Positions 19,481 to 30,422 of a DNA stretch of 64,000 nucleotides are shown here, one piece after another. The notes beneath the pieces are model-generated. The model did not search any database, was not told the origin of the DNA, and saw only the letters and a program-made list of their open reading frames with translations. A program made the position numbers and the translations under genes. The DNA is from Epithemia pelagica. Its lineage: Eukaryota; Bacillariophyta; Bacillariophyceae; Surirellales; Surirellaceae. Every line of letters starts with the position of its first letter. The first letter of the stretch is position 1. The stretch covers positions 1,550,001 to 1,614,000 of the forward strand of contig OX337236.1 in the NCBI GenBank assembly GCA_946965045.2, given 5' to 3'.

Positions 19481-21936
19481 ATGAGCAGCAAACGATTTAC
19501 AATCAAGGTGAGTTTTAATCTTATCCCCGGAGAATGAGGGTTTGCTGTTTTCTAGTTGCCCTGTGACATCTCCCATACTTGTACGGATCATTGTTTGCAC
19601 CGGTATCCTGTGGAAATTCTCATGGATGATCTTCTCATGGTTTGTGTCAGCCCTTTCGAATGCACCAACCAATGGAGCAAAAAGATGCTCAGCAGACTTG
19701 GAATGTTTTGGCAAATGCTATTGATGAGATCTACAACAGAAATGCTTCCCAACTGAGTTTCGAGGAGCTTTATCGAAATTCGTACAATTTGGTTTTGCAC
19801 AAACACGGTGCTCTTCTCTACGAAGGTGTTACGGAACGCCTCAATGCTCACTTAATGGATACGGTTAAGATTCTTGCGGAAACACCTGAGGCCCAACTAC
19901 TGGAACACATGTCGGAAACTTGGAAAGAGCATCAAATAACCATGGTAATGATTCGAGATATTTTGATGTACATGGACCGCACATATGTGCTGCAGCAACG
20001 GCGACGAATGGTTTACGATCTTGGTCTTCATCTGTTTCGAATCACGGTTTGGGAACACCCAGCAGTTGGTCAGCGCGTCATTGATTTATTGTTGGAGGCT
20101 ATTCGAGAAGAACGGAACGGCTTCCTGACTGACCGTGGACCGGCAAAGGCTGTGCTTACAATGTTGCAAGCATTAGGTCAAGCCGACGGAACTACCAATG
20201 TATATCAGCAAGATTTTGAACAAGTATTTTTGGGGACGACGCAGGAATTCTACCATGCGGAATCCCTGTCCTACCTGAGTTCTAACACAGCTTCCAGTTA
20301 CGTTCAAAAAGCCACGTCTCGTTTGGACGAGGAGAAAGAGCGCGCAACTGCTCTCTCTCTTCCCAGCACCTCCGAGGGTCCATTACTACATATTGTGCAG
20401 ACAGAGCTTATTGAACGCCATGCACGTACGTTGGTGGATATGGAGAATTCGGGCTTTGCGGCCTTGCTGAAAGATGAAACGAAATTGCAAGAAATGGGCA
20501 GTATCTACGATCTGTTTGTGAGAGTACCTAGTTCGGTTGATCATCTTAGGGATGCACTCGCTGATCGCATCAAAACTGACGGATCACATCTCATCAGTGA
20601 TCAAGAAAAGGGCGCGGCTGATCCCCCGGCTTTTGTCAAGGGCGTTTTGGCTATGCGTAAGAAGTATGACGAGATTGTGACCATGTCCTTCCGCAATGAA
20701 AAGAAAGCCCAGAAAAGAATGAAGGAGTCGTTCGAGGATTTTCTCAATAAAGATGCCAGGGCTGCCAGTTGCTTGGCCGTTTATGTTGATGAGCTCTTGC
20801 GTATGGGGCTTCGTGGTGTATCCGAGGAACAGATGAACGAGGAACTCAACAAGGCAATTTTGGTCTTCCGCTACCTCTCTGATAAAGATGTCTTTGAATC
20901 ATTTTACAAACAGCATCTTGCAAAGCGTCTTTTGGGTGGTCGAAGCGCGAGTGACGACGCTGAACGATCCATGGTTAGTTTGTTGAAGGCCGAATGTGGA
21001 TATCAATTTACGACCAAACTCGAAGGAATGTTCAACGATATGCGTATCTCCCGCGAAACCAGAGATAAATATAAGCTCTACAAGCGCCAACAAGAGGCTC
21101 GAGAGGGTTCAGATCTCACCAAAAGCATTGACATTGAAGTCGATGTTCTTACTACTGGATACTGGCCCTCTCAGAACGTTCCACCGTGCACTTTACCTAC
21201 GGAAGTCCAGCAAGCTATCAACCATTTTTCTGCATTTTATTTAGAAAAGCATACTGGCCGCAAACTGTCATGGCAGACTTCCGCTGGTGGCGCGGAGATC
21301 AAAGTGACCTTTGGAACGGCGGAGAAGCCACGACGTCATGAGTTACTTGTCTCTACCTATCAAATGTGTATTTTGCTTTTGTTCAACCAAAGTGATACGC
21401 TGACTCTTGGTCAGATTCGATCCCAGACTCATATCCCTGATCAAGAGTTGCGGAGGCATCTAATCTCATTATGCACGCCGAAGAATCGCATTTTGAAAAA
21501 AGGCAGCAAAGGCCGTGGAATCACCTCGGACAAAGACGCGTTTACGTTCAACAATGATTACACAAGTAAACTGAAACGTGTTCGGATTCCTCTGGTCAAG
21601 GAAACTTCGTTGCTACGGAGTGATTCGGCTGCCGAGGGTGCAAGTGCACAACCTGCGGCTTCTGCGGCTGCTGCTCCCCGTGTTCCAGTCGATGGATCAG
21701 TTCCGGTAGCGGTCGAAGAAGACCGGAGACATTTGGTGGAAGCCTCCATTGTGCGAATCATGAAGGCACGGAAAGCGTTGAATCACAATGATCTGATCGC
21801 CGAAGTCACGCGACAGCTCTCGAACCGCTTTCATCCACCTCCCCAGTTCATCAAAAAACGTATTGAAAGTTTGATTGAACGCGAGTACCTGGAACGTGAT
21901 GAGAATGAACATCGTGTGTATGTGTATGTGGCTTAG
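19481..21936 (+). CDS. CUL3: Cullin-3, scaffold of BTB-type E3 ubiquitin ligases
   Basis: Exon 1 is only 27 nt (19481-19507, MSSKRFTIK). A 143-nt intron (GTGAGT...GTGTCAG) separates it from exon 2 (19651-21936), giving 770 aa. SQLSFEELYRNSYNLVLHKHG is nearly identical to the start of animal CUL3 and separates it from CUL1 and CUL4. The cullin homology domain is complete, with FLSD-type 'FRYLSDKDVFESFYKQHLAKRLL' region and the CGYQFTTKLEGMFNDM segment. The winged-helix C terminus has IVRIMKARKALNHNDLI, whose Lys is the NEDD8 acceptor site, and ends YVYVA. In the family it binds RBX1 at the C terminus and BTB adaptors at the N terminus. An Ala-rich linker (about residues 685-705) is a local insertion. 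Confidence 0.93.
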
Positions 21937-22235
21937 TAGCAATCTGAAGGTACCGTTAGGGAACAATCTGATCCTCCACTAGAGAGTAGTTCATGAACCA
22001 TTTGTCCTATTAAATGATAGTATTGCCTCAACTGACGGCAAAAAATCCCTCGATCTCATGTATTTCTGAGTAATTTCGATACTGTTCGTGCCTCAGCCGA
22101 TCACTGCAGGGATGTCCGCCATATCTTATCGTGCGCGCAAGAAACCTGGGGAAGCTGTCTCTTCCTACTAGAGCGCTCGTCGAACGAAGTGTGACTCCAT
22201 GCAAAAATCGCCCACGACTATTTTGATGTTTACAA

Positions 22236-24688
22236 TCATACATCAGCAGAGATCTCATTCGACTCAGGAAGCTTCGGAATATGTTGTCCTACATCAACAC
22301 CAGTCTGTCCGGGCATTGAGCCATCATGCCCAAGATCGTCGGATCTCGAAGGCGCTTGTGTCGCCGCTTGCAACTGCGCAGCCAACGTCCCGCCCATGGG
22401 GCCCTGTAGAAAATTCAAATTTGTCAAATTTAAGGCAGCTGAAGAGGGGGCTTGGCCAGATTGCTGGCTTTGTTGTTGCATGAGTGATCCCGATTGTAGC
22501 GCTTCTTGAAGCTTCATAAAAGCCGAGTTGTCAAGACTCGGCGCTGTAGTTTCCGAACCGCCAGTGGACACCGGCGGGGGAATTCCCGAGTTGTTCATTG
22601 GGGGATTTGGCGCATTCGTCTGGGGAGAGGTCATTCCCGATGTATCGTTTGGCTGAAACTGGGACTGACTCATTGGTCCATTGCCATTGTTTGCATCGAC
22701 GTTGGACAAACCAGAACCGTTGGAGGGTCCGCCATTTTGAAGCGATCCCTGAAGACTGGCTAGAGCACTATAACCGGGTGCCGCTGTCGCCAACCCTGTA
22801 TTCCCAGTCGAAAGGCCCAAACTCGTTAGCGTCTGTGCACTGTTGTTGTCCGCCACACCCCCTGCAGAACGAGGTAACATAGACCCGTGACCCGATTCTT
22901 CTTTCTTCGGTGACTCTTCTACTAGGCCTTGAAAAGCATGCTCTGGTTTCATGCTGGGTTCCTGCTCTCTAAGATCTTCTGATATTTTGTGTATTTGTTT
23001 GTCATCCCCGTCGCTATCCTCTGTCGGAGCTTTCTCCCCTTTCCGAATGCGCTTCATCTTTAGGCAGGCTTGTGGATAATCACGTAAGAAAAGCTCATGA
23101 AAATAGCTATTGTGGTCATTTCCAGACACGATGCGTGAAAAACCCCATCCATTCACTGTTAAAGGCGATCCCATGCATTACAACAAGGACAATTGAATGA
23201 GTGGAACAGCAGAAGAAGCATGGCAAAACCATCCGTCAACAAACCTACCTTGCCGCATAAAAGAAGCATACTTAGCGTGCCTAAAAAAACAGAAAGGAAA
23301 CGTCAGTCTCCGACTCTTGATGTTTCATTCGATGGTATACCATGTTTGACGTACCGGAAGTATAGTGGTATTACAAGCTGCTCAAAGACAGGAGGTTTCA
23401 GGATTCGCCAAGAGCGTCCATGCGGATTCCAGCATATGCATTCCTGAAATTCGGGGTTTGACAATATTTGATGCAATTTGAGCGGGAAGGGCGGTTCCTT
23501 CTTGCCCTTTCCTGCAAAGGGTTCTGCCCAGTCTGCCTGATTTGGTTTCGTAACCGTAGGTGCCACAGGAGCATTGGTCTTGGCATCTGCCTTCATTGCT
23601 CCAAGACCCGCCGCAATGATTGGATTCGTTGACGTTGATTGATTCGTCTGCGTCATTCCATTCATACCCAAAAATCCCATGGCAGGATTGGCACCGGCAT
23701 TGGCCGCAGCCATACCAAGAGCGGCCATTGGATTGGTTCCACCCATGGAACCTAAACCCCCGAATTGAGACATCATCATGGGATTGGCCAGCCCCGCCAG
23801 CATGAGCGGATTGCTCATAATGGAAGCTCCTGGTTGCTGCATGCCCGCAAAGGCTAGATTCGGTGGTAAACCCGCAGCCATCAATTGCTGCGCAACTTGC
23901 AATTGCTGCAATTGTTGGAGATTGAAACCCATGTTACTGCCCATTGCGGCGGCCATAATCGCATTTTGGTTCAATCCAGCCATTGCGTTCATGGCCGCAT
24001 TCTGAAATTGGTTTCCGTCTTGTTGCTGTTGTTGACCAGAGGATTCTTGTTGTTGTTGCTGCTGCTGTTGTGTTTGTAGATGATCCTGCTCGTCTGTCGG
24101 AGAGGGGGTTTGTTGTCCTTTCATGTGGGGTGGATGAGCTGGCATGTTTGGCTTTGGCAATGTTTGGTGTTGTTGTTGTTGTTGCAGTAACGAAGGATTC
24201 GTACCATTCATTTGCTGTTGTTGTTGGTCCGAAAGCTGTTGATGTTGTTGCTGTGTTTGAGGCGATTGGAGACCAGAATGATTCGCCTCACCAAGACCCT
24301 GTGTTCCCGCCACTGCATTGGACATGCCTTGTTGCAACGCGTTCACGTGCTGTTGAAATGGCGTGGTACCCACGAGTAGAGGTACCTGGCCCGGATGAGG
24401 TAGGCTCGATCCATTCATCATCCCTTGTGGCAGACCCGCATTGGAATTATAGTTCAGTGATGTCATGTGATTCTGAATAGCCCCTCCTCCCCCCATCAAA
24501 TTGGACTCATTACCTCCACCGTTTCCCATCAGATGCTGTTGTTGTTGCTGCGATTGCTGATGTTCATCCGGTTGCTGACTATGAGCCTGCGATAGTGTTT
24601 GCTGTGGTGGCATTGATCCTTGTGGCACCGACTGCGAAGAACTGGTATCTAACATCTGTCCAGCAAGTCCTGAACTATACTGATCCAT
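22236..24688 (-). CDS. Heat-shock-factor (HSF) type transcription factor
   Basis: Three exons: 23355-24688, a 32-nt microexon 23249-23280 and 22236-23155; introns are 74 and 93 nt. They give 761 aa. The HSF DNA-binding domain lies in the middle, split over all three exons: FPLKLHQILSNPEFQECI, HGRSWRILKPPVFEQLVIPL, then FRHAKYASFMRQ (microexon) and VNGWGFSRIVSGNDHNSYFH. The recognition-helix pattern SF-x-RQ-x-N-x-WGF is intact. The roughly 400-residue N-terminal part is rich in Gln, Asn, Met and Gly with poly-Q runs; the C-terminal part is Gly/Ser/Asn-rich. Diatoms have many HSF genes, often with a DBD and no clear oligomerisation domain, and I see no strong heptad repeat here. The gene is convergent with cullin-3 (299 bp apart). 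Confidence 0.9.
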
Positions 24689-25551
24689 GTCGGTGTCAAC
24701 CCAATCCGAACCTTGTCAACGCCGCTGTAGCCAAAATAGTTGATTTGATGGATATCGAGAATCGAGATGCACCAACACAACAACGTCAATCGTCAATATA
24801 CTTTTGTTTATTTGCAAAAGCGATTGTGTGAGGAAAGAGGATGATGGTCACAATAAAATTTTGATCTCTTCTCTCTTTTCTGAACATCAAATAGGGGTTT
24901 GTTTCTGTTGTTTCTGAAATGGAAGTGTTTTTGCGCGGTTCTTTCGAGATGCCAGAGAAGTCAGAAACAGGCCAGAAATCGTTGACAGAAGAAGAGAAAC
25001 AGATTGCGGGAGAAAAGCCGGGATAAAGACGCCCATCGTGGTACGACTTTCGATTTTGCCTTTCTGATTCCACTTCTCATCGTTTCATGTCGAGTTTTAA
25101 ATTGTATCAATTTCAACGAAATTTGGTTCTTACATCTCGGTAGTAAAACGGGAAACTCGCGCGCGCGCTACAGAAGGGATAATACAATCCTTATCCGGAA
25201 CAAAGATGCTAAAAGTGTCAAGGGTACTATTGCCAGCCATGCGTTTCCGCCTTCCTATAAGTAGAAGTGACGGCAAGAAAATGTGGCGGAAAGTCATACG
25301 GAAAGCGGGATGTCGTGGCATCAACATTCCACGTTCTGTCAAGATCAAGACCATCACCGGCTCGAAAGCTCGACTAGTCCGCGACCGGTAAAAACCAGTC
25401 GCTTCTGAGGTCTGTCCCGAGTCCCGAGTTCCATTTTCTACGGGATACACCTACCTCTAGGAGTAGCTCCATTAAAATAGTGTGATGTCTACGACAATGA
25501 ACGGCTTCATGAATCATGTTTTCTGGGGCAGAACCATTCTGATGACCCAAG
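24689..25551. other. intergenic upstream of HSF gene
   Basis: 863 bp with no convincing coding frame. CGCGCGCG occurs at about 25158. The right-hand end runs into the dispersed repeat at 25552. Confidence 0.4.
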
Positions 25552-25694
25552 GTTTCGATCGTGATGTGTCTGTGTGTCTTTGTCGAGTTTCCAGAATGTT
25601 TTCTCGGCGCAACCCTTGCAGGTTGTCCTTGTGCATATATCAATGGGAGTTGAGCGACAAAGTCTGTTGCGTGAAGCCTCCTGTTGGTCACCTA
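25552..25694 (+). repeat. dispersed direct repeat, copy A
   Basis: Shares GTTTCGATCGTGATGTGTC, TGTGTCTTTGTCGAGTT, GAATGTTTTCTCGGCGCAA, GAGCGACAAAGTCTGTTG and GAAGCCTCCTGTTGGTCACC in the same order with 27026-27142. Copy A has about 26 extra bases in the middle. The two copies flank the PLD-like gene. Confidence 0.85.
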
Positions 25695-25843
25695 TACCGC
25701 ATGGTACAGCGACCAACCCTCTGTCTGTTATTCGCCCGTGCCGCTTTGCGGGTGGACAACGGCGACGATCATTCCCGAAGTGTACCCTCCCACGACACCC
25801 CGACCGGTCCTACACACCGACGGCGGCCAAATAGTAATGAAAG

Positions 25844-26890
25844 TTAATCCATCCCAAACTTACCGTCGCTGCCATTTTGTTGAAGCTCTTCTGCCGTCCG
25901 TTTCTTTCTGTCTTTTGGTTCCTCGGGCTTTAAAGGCACTGTTTTGTCCCAAACAGACGTGAAGATTTTATGATACATATCCAACATTTCCTTGTCTTCG
26001 AACACCAGACCGTCTTCGCCGTGATGATATCGTGATCCATATGTGTAGTCATAGGAACCCGTCATCCCTGCCGTGGCGGTAATAATTGTCTTGGAGTGCA
26101 TAAGCTTCCCTGGCCGTTGTGGTGTGTGGCATATACCATACTCGTGAATTGCCAAACGTTCGACAGCTTCGTAGCGAGCACGACTATGCCCGATGAAGCG
26201 CTGCAACTCAGTTTTATTCATAGCGTCAGGGCCAAAAATGATTTTGATCTGTAGGTCGCTTCCTCCATCTGCCTCGCTTTTGGCGTAATGCGCGAGATGG
26301 TCGATCACACTAAAGTCGGAAAAGTATGGCATCGAAACAAAAACCTCGGATTTGATGGGTGCTTCCTTCAATAAATGGACAAAGGCAACCAAGGGATGCG
26401 CGTCGTGGGCGTAACTCTCGTGATTTCTACCTCGGCGATACGTGTGAACCACGAGCGGACGTTTGGTTGACAACTGCACGGCAGATTCCTCGCCATTACG
26501 GAACCACTTTTGGGAAATGAAATGGCCTTCATCCAGCCATTCAATAGCATCCTGCATCTCGTGCTCGTAGCGCATATCAATAAATCTTTCAGGGGCTGTC
26601 GCCCAGTCATCTTCACAGTCCAAGTCTTGTGCCATGGTAGCAAGAGCAGTTCTGGTAGTGGTTGCTTCTTTCAGAACTGTTTCTGTTACTGCTGTTATGG
26701 TAACCGAGGAGGCGAAGCTCAGCTGGTTGGGCTGGTGTGGGTCGTTTAAACAGATCGTCGTTCTCGTTCTCCGTTGACTGTTGACCGCGACGGGCCGTCT
26801 GTCATTGTCATTGTCATACAGTGGTGCATCGCATTGGCTAACCTTCGCTCCATCCAGTCCCGGTCGTTCGTGGCTCAACGTGAGTCTCAC
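25844..26890 (-). CDS. Phospholipase D-like (PLDc) domain protein
   Basis: 348 aa from the ATG at 26890, or 263 aa from a second ATG at 26635 (MAQDLDCEDDW), which may be the real start because the extra N terminus has no recognisable fold. The C-terminal half matches one PLDc motif: KLMHSKTIITATAGMTGSYD followed by HHGEDGLVFEDKEMLDMYHK. The usual H-x-K-x4-D-x6-GS motif is present as HSKTIITA...GS, with Ala where Asp is expected. VFVSMPYFSDFSVIDHL precedes it like the strand-helix of PLD-like nucleases. A GTAAGT at 25858-25863 could be a splice donor, in which case the C terminus differs. Single-HKD proteins usually dimerise. Enzyme activity is uncertain. Confidence 0.6.
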   Translation of the reverse strand: MRLTLSHERPGLDGAKVSQCDAPLYDNDNDRRPVAVNSQRRTRTTICLNDPHQPNQLSFASSVTITAVTETVLKEATTTRTALATMAQDLDCEDDWATAPERFIDMRYEHEMQDAIEWLDEGHFISQKWFRNGEESAVQLSTKRPLVVHTYRRGRNHESYAHDAHPLVAFVHLLKEAPIKSEVFVSMPYFSDFSVIDHLAHYAKSEADGGSDLQIKIIFGPDAMNKTELQRFIGHSRARYEAVERLAIHEYGICHTPQRPGKLMHSKTIITATAGMTGSYDYTYGSRYHHGEDGLVFEDKEMLDMYHKIFTSVWDKTVPLKPEEPKDRKKRTAEELQQNGSDGKFGMD

Positions 26891-28120
26891 GAGTAGTACA
26901 TAGGCCTGGTAGTTTCACCCAAAACCCACACCAACACTCCTACTCCTATGAAGTATTATGCTACTCGTACTCCACATGGTCGAACAAGACAAAACGCTCG
27001 TTCATCTCCCATCGACCATGTAGAAGTTTCGATCGTGATGTGTCGGTGTGTCTTTGTCGAGTTGCCCGAATGTTTTCTCGGCGCAATATCACTGGGATTC
27101 GAGCGACAAAGTCTGTTGAGTGAAGCCTCCTGTTGGTCACCTATATCGCAATCGCAATGAACAGGATTCGCTACTCTAGAGAGAAACTAGGAAGACCACC
27201 TATATACCTATGCATCTTTATGCGTAGGTTTAGGTTGGTGGGAGGGATCCCGTGCTGGCCATGCTGGTACCATGCAAAGCGTATTCCCGTTGTCCAGGAC
27301 ACAGTTGTAGACACCAAGGTTCACATGTGATTCCATTCTATTACATTGGATTGATATGTCGATTGTAGGGAAAAGGTATCAATTAGCATGCCATACGACA
27401 ACCCTAAGTGTTGGATCACATCGGGGCCTAGAGGATCCATATCAGGGCCCCGGTCCTGGTGCAAAGGATTGAGTAACCACGACGGCTATTTGTGTTCGTT
27501 GCATCCCCTACACATTCCAATTCGTTCCATGGCCCATGAAATGATGTCAGGATGAGAATCTGAAAGAGTTCTCAGATACGGGGTTCTGGGTGATGATGAT
27601 TCGGCATGGAAAGAATGGATATCTACAGTCTACGCAGTTTTGCTACTGTCTGCTCGCCTCTTTTGAATGAAAGGATCTTGTATCTTGTGCTCTTCGGATT
27701 TTGAACGGTGCATCTATTCGGATTTCGATCGCGGATCGCGGAGATCTGCTTCCGTGTCTTAATGCAACGTCGACTCTCTGGGGGGCGAAAAAAGTTATAC
27801 GACTGATATTCAGGGGTGTATAAGAAGAGGAGAACGATTCCACTCAATGGGCAGAGCACAAACAAACCGGTTAGATGCCCCCACTTTAATAAGGGGTCAA
27901 AAAACCATTTTCGTTCGAGGCATGGTGACGACGTCGCTGTCGCTCCTGTTTCATCATCATCTTTCTGTGTGGCCACGTCTGCCGTGTGCCAGTCTGTTTT
28001 CGCGGACCACATCCGACCTCGTATTGGCCAATATCCCACACATGCTCACATTTTGGTCTAAAGGACACGTGGTGCAAAAACATTTTATCATATTCTATCG
28101 TTCATAAGAACTTGCACACC
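26891..28120. other. 1.2-kb intergenic region upstream of the desaturase
   Basis: Contains copy B of the dispersed repeat (27026-27142) and a CACTCCTACTCCTA motif at about 26936. The last 500 bp must include the desaturase promoter. No other coding frame is convincing. Confidence 0.45.
27026..27142 (+). repeat. dispersed direct repeat, copy B
   Basis: Partner of 25552-25694, same orientation, with about 90 percent identity by eye outside the length difference. Confidence 0.85.
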
Positions 28121-29539
28121 ATGGGCAAAGGAGGAAACGCCGTACCAGTCGAGAGAAAGATCTCCTGGACTGAAGTCCAACAGCACCGAACGCCTGAGGA
28201 TGCTTGGGTTGTCTACAAGGAAAAGGTCTACGATGTGTCCAACTGGCATGAACATCCAGGTGGCGGTGTGATCTTCACACATGCGGGAGACGATATGACT
28301 GATATCTTTGCCGCATTCCACGCTCCTGGATCTCAAAACTTGATGAAGAAGTTCTACATTGGAGACGTGATTGCCGATACGATCCCCAAAACGGAACAAC
28401 AACTCGCATTCGAGAAAGGATACCGAGAACTCCGATCTCAACTTGTGATGATGGGTCTCTTCAAGTCGGACAAACTGTTCTACGCTTACAAGTGCCTCAG
28501 CACTCTTTTGCTTTGGGTTGTTCCATGCTACATTGTTCACATCTCGGATAGCACATTGGTTCACATGGCGTGTGCCTTTTGCATTGGTCTTTTGTTCCAA
28601 CAATGTGGATGGTTGGCTCATGACTTTATTCACCACCAAGTTTTCCGCTACCGCAAATACGGAGACTTGGCTGGTATCTTCTGGGGCAACTTTTTGCAAG
28701 GATACTCTGTGCAATGGTGGAAAAATAAGCACAATGGTCATCATGCTGTGCCCAATCTTCACAGTTCCTCGGCTCTCAGCCAAGATGGTGACCCGGATAT
28801 TGATACTATGCCCTTGCTTGCCTGGAGTTTGAAACAAGCCCAGTCTTACCGTGAGCTCTCCAAAGATGGCAAAGACTCCCCCGTTGTCCGCTTCCTTGTA
28901 CGCAACCAGGCTCTCTTCTACTTCCCGATCTTGTTGTTGGCCCGCTTGTCTTGGATGAACGAGTCCTTCAAGTTCGCGTTTGGCCTTGGAGCCGCCTCGG
29001 AAAACGCTGCCCAAGAGCAAAAGTTGAAGGGGCTCATGTACCCTCGTCTTGAACGTGGTGCCATTTTGCTTCACTACGCCTGGATGTTCGCAGTGTCCTC
29101 TGGATATGGAACCTTTGGTATTGGCAAGTCCATTGCATTTTTCATGATGTCTACTTGCTCGTGCGGTTTGTTGTTGGCTTTGGTGTTCGGATTGGGACAC
29201 AACGGCATGGCCACATATGACGCCGATGCCCGCCCTGATTTTTGGAAGCTCCAAGTTACCACCACCCGAAATGTCATTGGAGGCCACGGTTTTCCTCAAG
29301 CCTTTGTGGATTGGTTCTGCGGTGGACTTCAGTTCCAAGTGGACCACCACTTGTTCCCCACCCTTCCTCGTCACAATCTGCGAAAGGCTCATGCATTGGT
29401 CGAATCGTTTTGCAAAGAATGGGGTGTCAAATACCATGAGGCCGATCTTGTGGACGGTACGATTGAAGTTTTGAACCATTTGAACAATGTGTCCAACGAA
29501 TTTGTTTTGGACTTTGTGAAGGATGGCCCTACCATGTAA
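28121..29539 (+). CDS. Delta-6 front-end acyl desaturase with cytochrome b5 domain
   Basis: 472 aa, close to the length of the characterised diatom delta-6 desaturase. The start CACCATGGGC has a strong context. The N-terminal cytochrome b5 domain has the haem motif NWHEHPGG. The three histidine boxes are HDFIHH, HNGHH and QVDHHLFP, where Gln replaces the first His as in all front-end desaturases. FGLGHNGMATYDADARPDFW and NVIGGHGFPQAFVDWFCGG follow the diatom pattern closely. The enzyme inserts a double bond at carbon 6 of linoleic and alpha-linolenic acids in the ER, the first step toward EPA. Family resemblance is very high; the exact regioselectivity is inferred. The gene has no intron. Confidence 0.93.
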   Translation: MGKGGNAVPVERKISWTEVQQHRTPEDAWVVYKEKVYDVSNWHEHPGGGVIFTHAGDDMTDIFAAFHAPGSQNLMKKFYIGDVIADTIPKTEQQLAFEKGYRELRSQLVMMGLFKSDKLFYAYKCLSTLLLWVVPCYIVHISDSTLVHMACAFCIGLLFQQCGWLAHDFIHHQVFRYRKYGDLAGIFWGNFLQGYSVQWWKNKHNGHHAVPNLHSSSALSQDGDPDIDTMPLLAWSLKQAQSYRELSKDGKDSPVVRFLVRNQALFYFPILLLARLSWMNESFKFAFGLGAASENAAQEQKLKGLMYPRLERGAILLHYAWMFAVSSGYGTFGIGKSIAFFMMSTCSCGLLLALVFGLGHNGMATYDADARPDFWKLQVTTTRNVIGGHGFPQAFVDWFCGGLQFQVDHHLFPTLPRHNLRKAHALVESFCKEWGVKYHEADLVDGTIEVLNHLNNVSNEFVLDFVKDGPTM

Positions 29540-30422
29540 ATACATTAGATTCACCATATTATATTAAGTTCAGTAGAGGCAGATGATACGGATTGTCGGT
29601 CGTATGTCATAGGAGTAGCTAAGTTGCTTTAAAAAGTCTGAAAGATACTCTCGGGAGTTGAAGGTATCAGTAGCTTCTAGCTACCCGCACTTTTCTTTCG
29701 AATTGCACTGGTTATGGTAGGCCAAGGAAGTAACACTTCCGAAGGTAAGAAATCCCTTGGACGTGAAAATGACGTTGAGGCTTGCTTCAAACGGCATGTC
29801 CGAGCTTGCTTTTGACGAACGCAATCAATTGATGAAGAGGGAAAAGAAACAAAGCTATCCCTCGATCGAGACCAATGCTTGGATGATGCATTGTTTAGCA
29901 GAGCATGTTTGGGATCGTGAAAATCTGCTTGATCTTGGCACCCGTAACCCAACCTAAGAATTCTTCCAATAGATGATCCCTGTTGCTTCCTTGCCTTTCC
30001 ACGTTCTTTCGTTTGAGATCTCCAGTGTGGAATGCCCTTTCTTTCACCATAACAAAGTTCCCATTAAGAGTTGAAAAGGAGAAGAAAAGAAACGTTACTC
30101 GTTAGTCTTTCCTGATTGGAGTATCACAGAGTGTAGCTTGTAGAGTCGTCTCGCCCATTCGAAATATGTGTCGTTGCAGCATCCTAAGAGAGTTCGACAT
30201 GTGATATGGTTGAAAATATGAGTCCAAAGATTAGATTACTTAAATTGTTACCGTGTTTCGAAAACTAATGACCATGCAATGAGACCATTCCAAAAAGTAT
30301 CCAAAAAATGGTCTCTCCACAGAAGAAGATTTGTGCGTGAGTGTGCGATTGAATCGGTGCCGTCGTCGTAGAAATATCGTGAGGAGGGGAGGCTAGGCCA
30401 AAATTCATCCTGGGTGTACCAT
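29540..30422. other. intergenic, convergent gene ends
   Basis: 883 bp between the desaturase and the mitochondrial-type gene. A small frame at 29757-29957 has no recognisable features and is not called. TAGGAGTAGCTA occurs at 29611. Confidence 0.4.

Noticed and set aside
28088-29557. 489-residue open frame antisense to the desaturase
   Set aside because: It follows from codon usage of the highly conserved desaturase on the other strand and has no recognisable features.
29757-29957. 66-residue gene downstream of the desaturase
   Set aside because: No good start context, features or flanking support.
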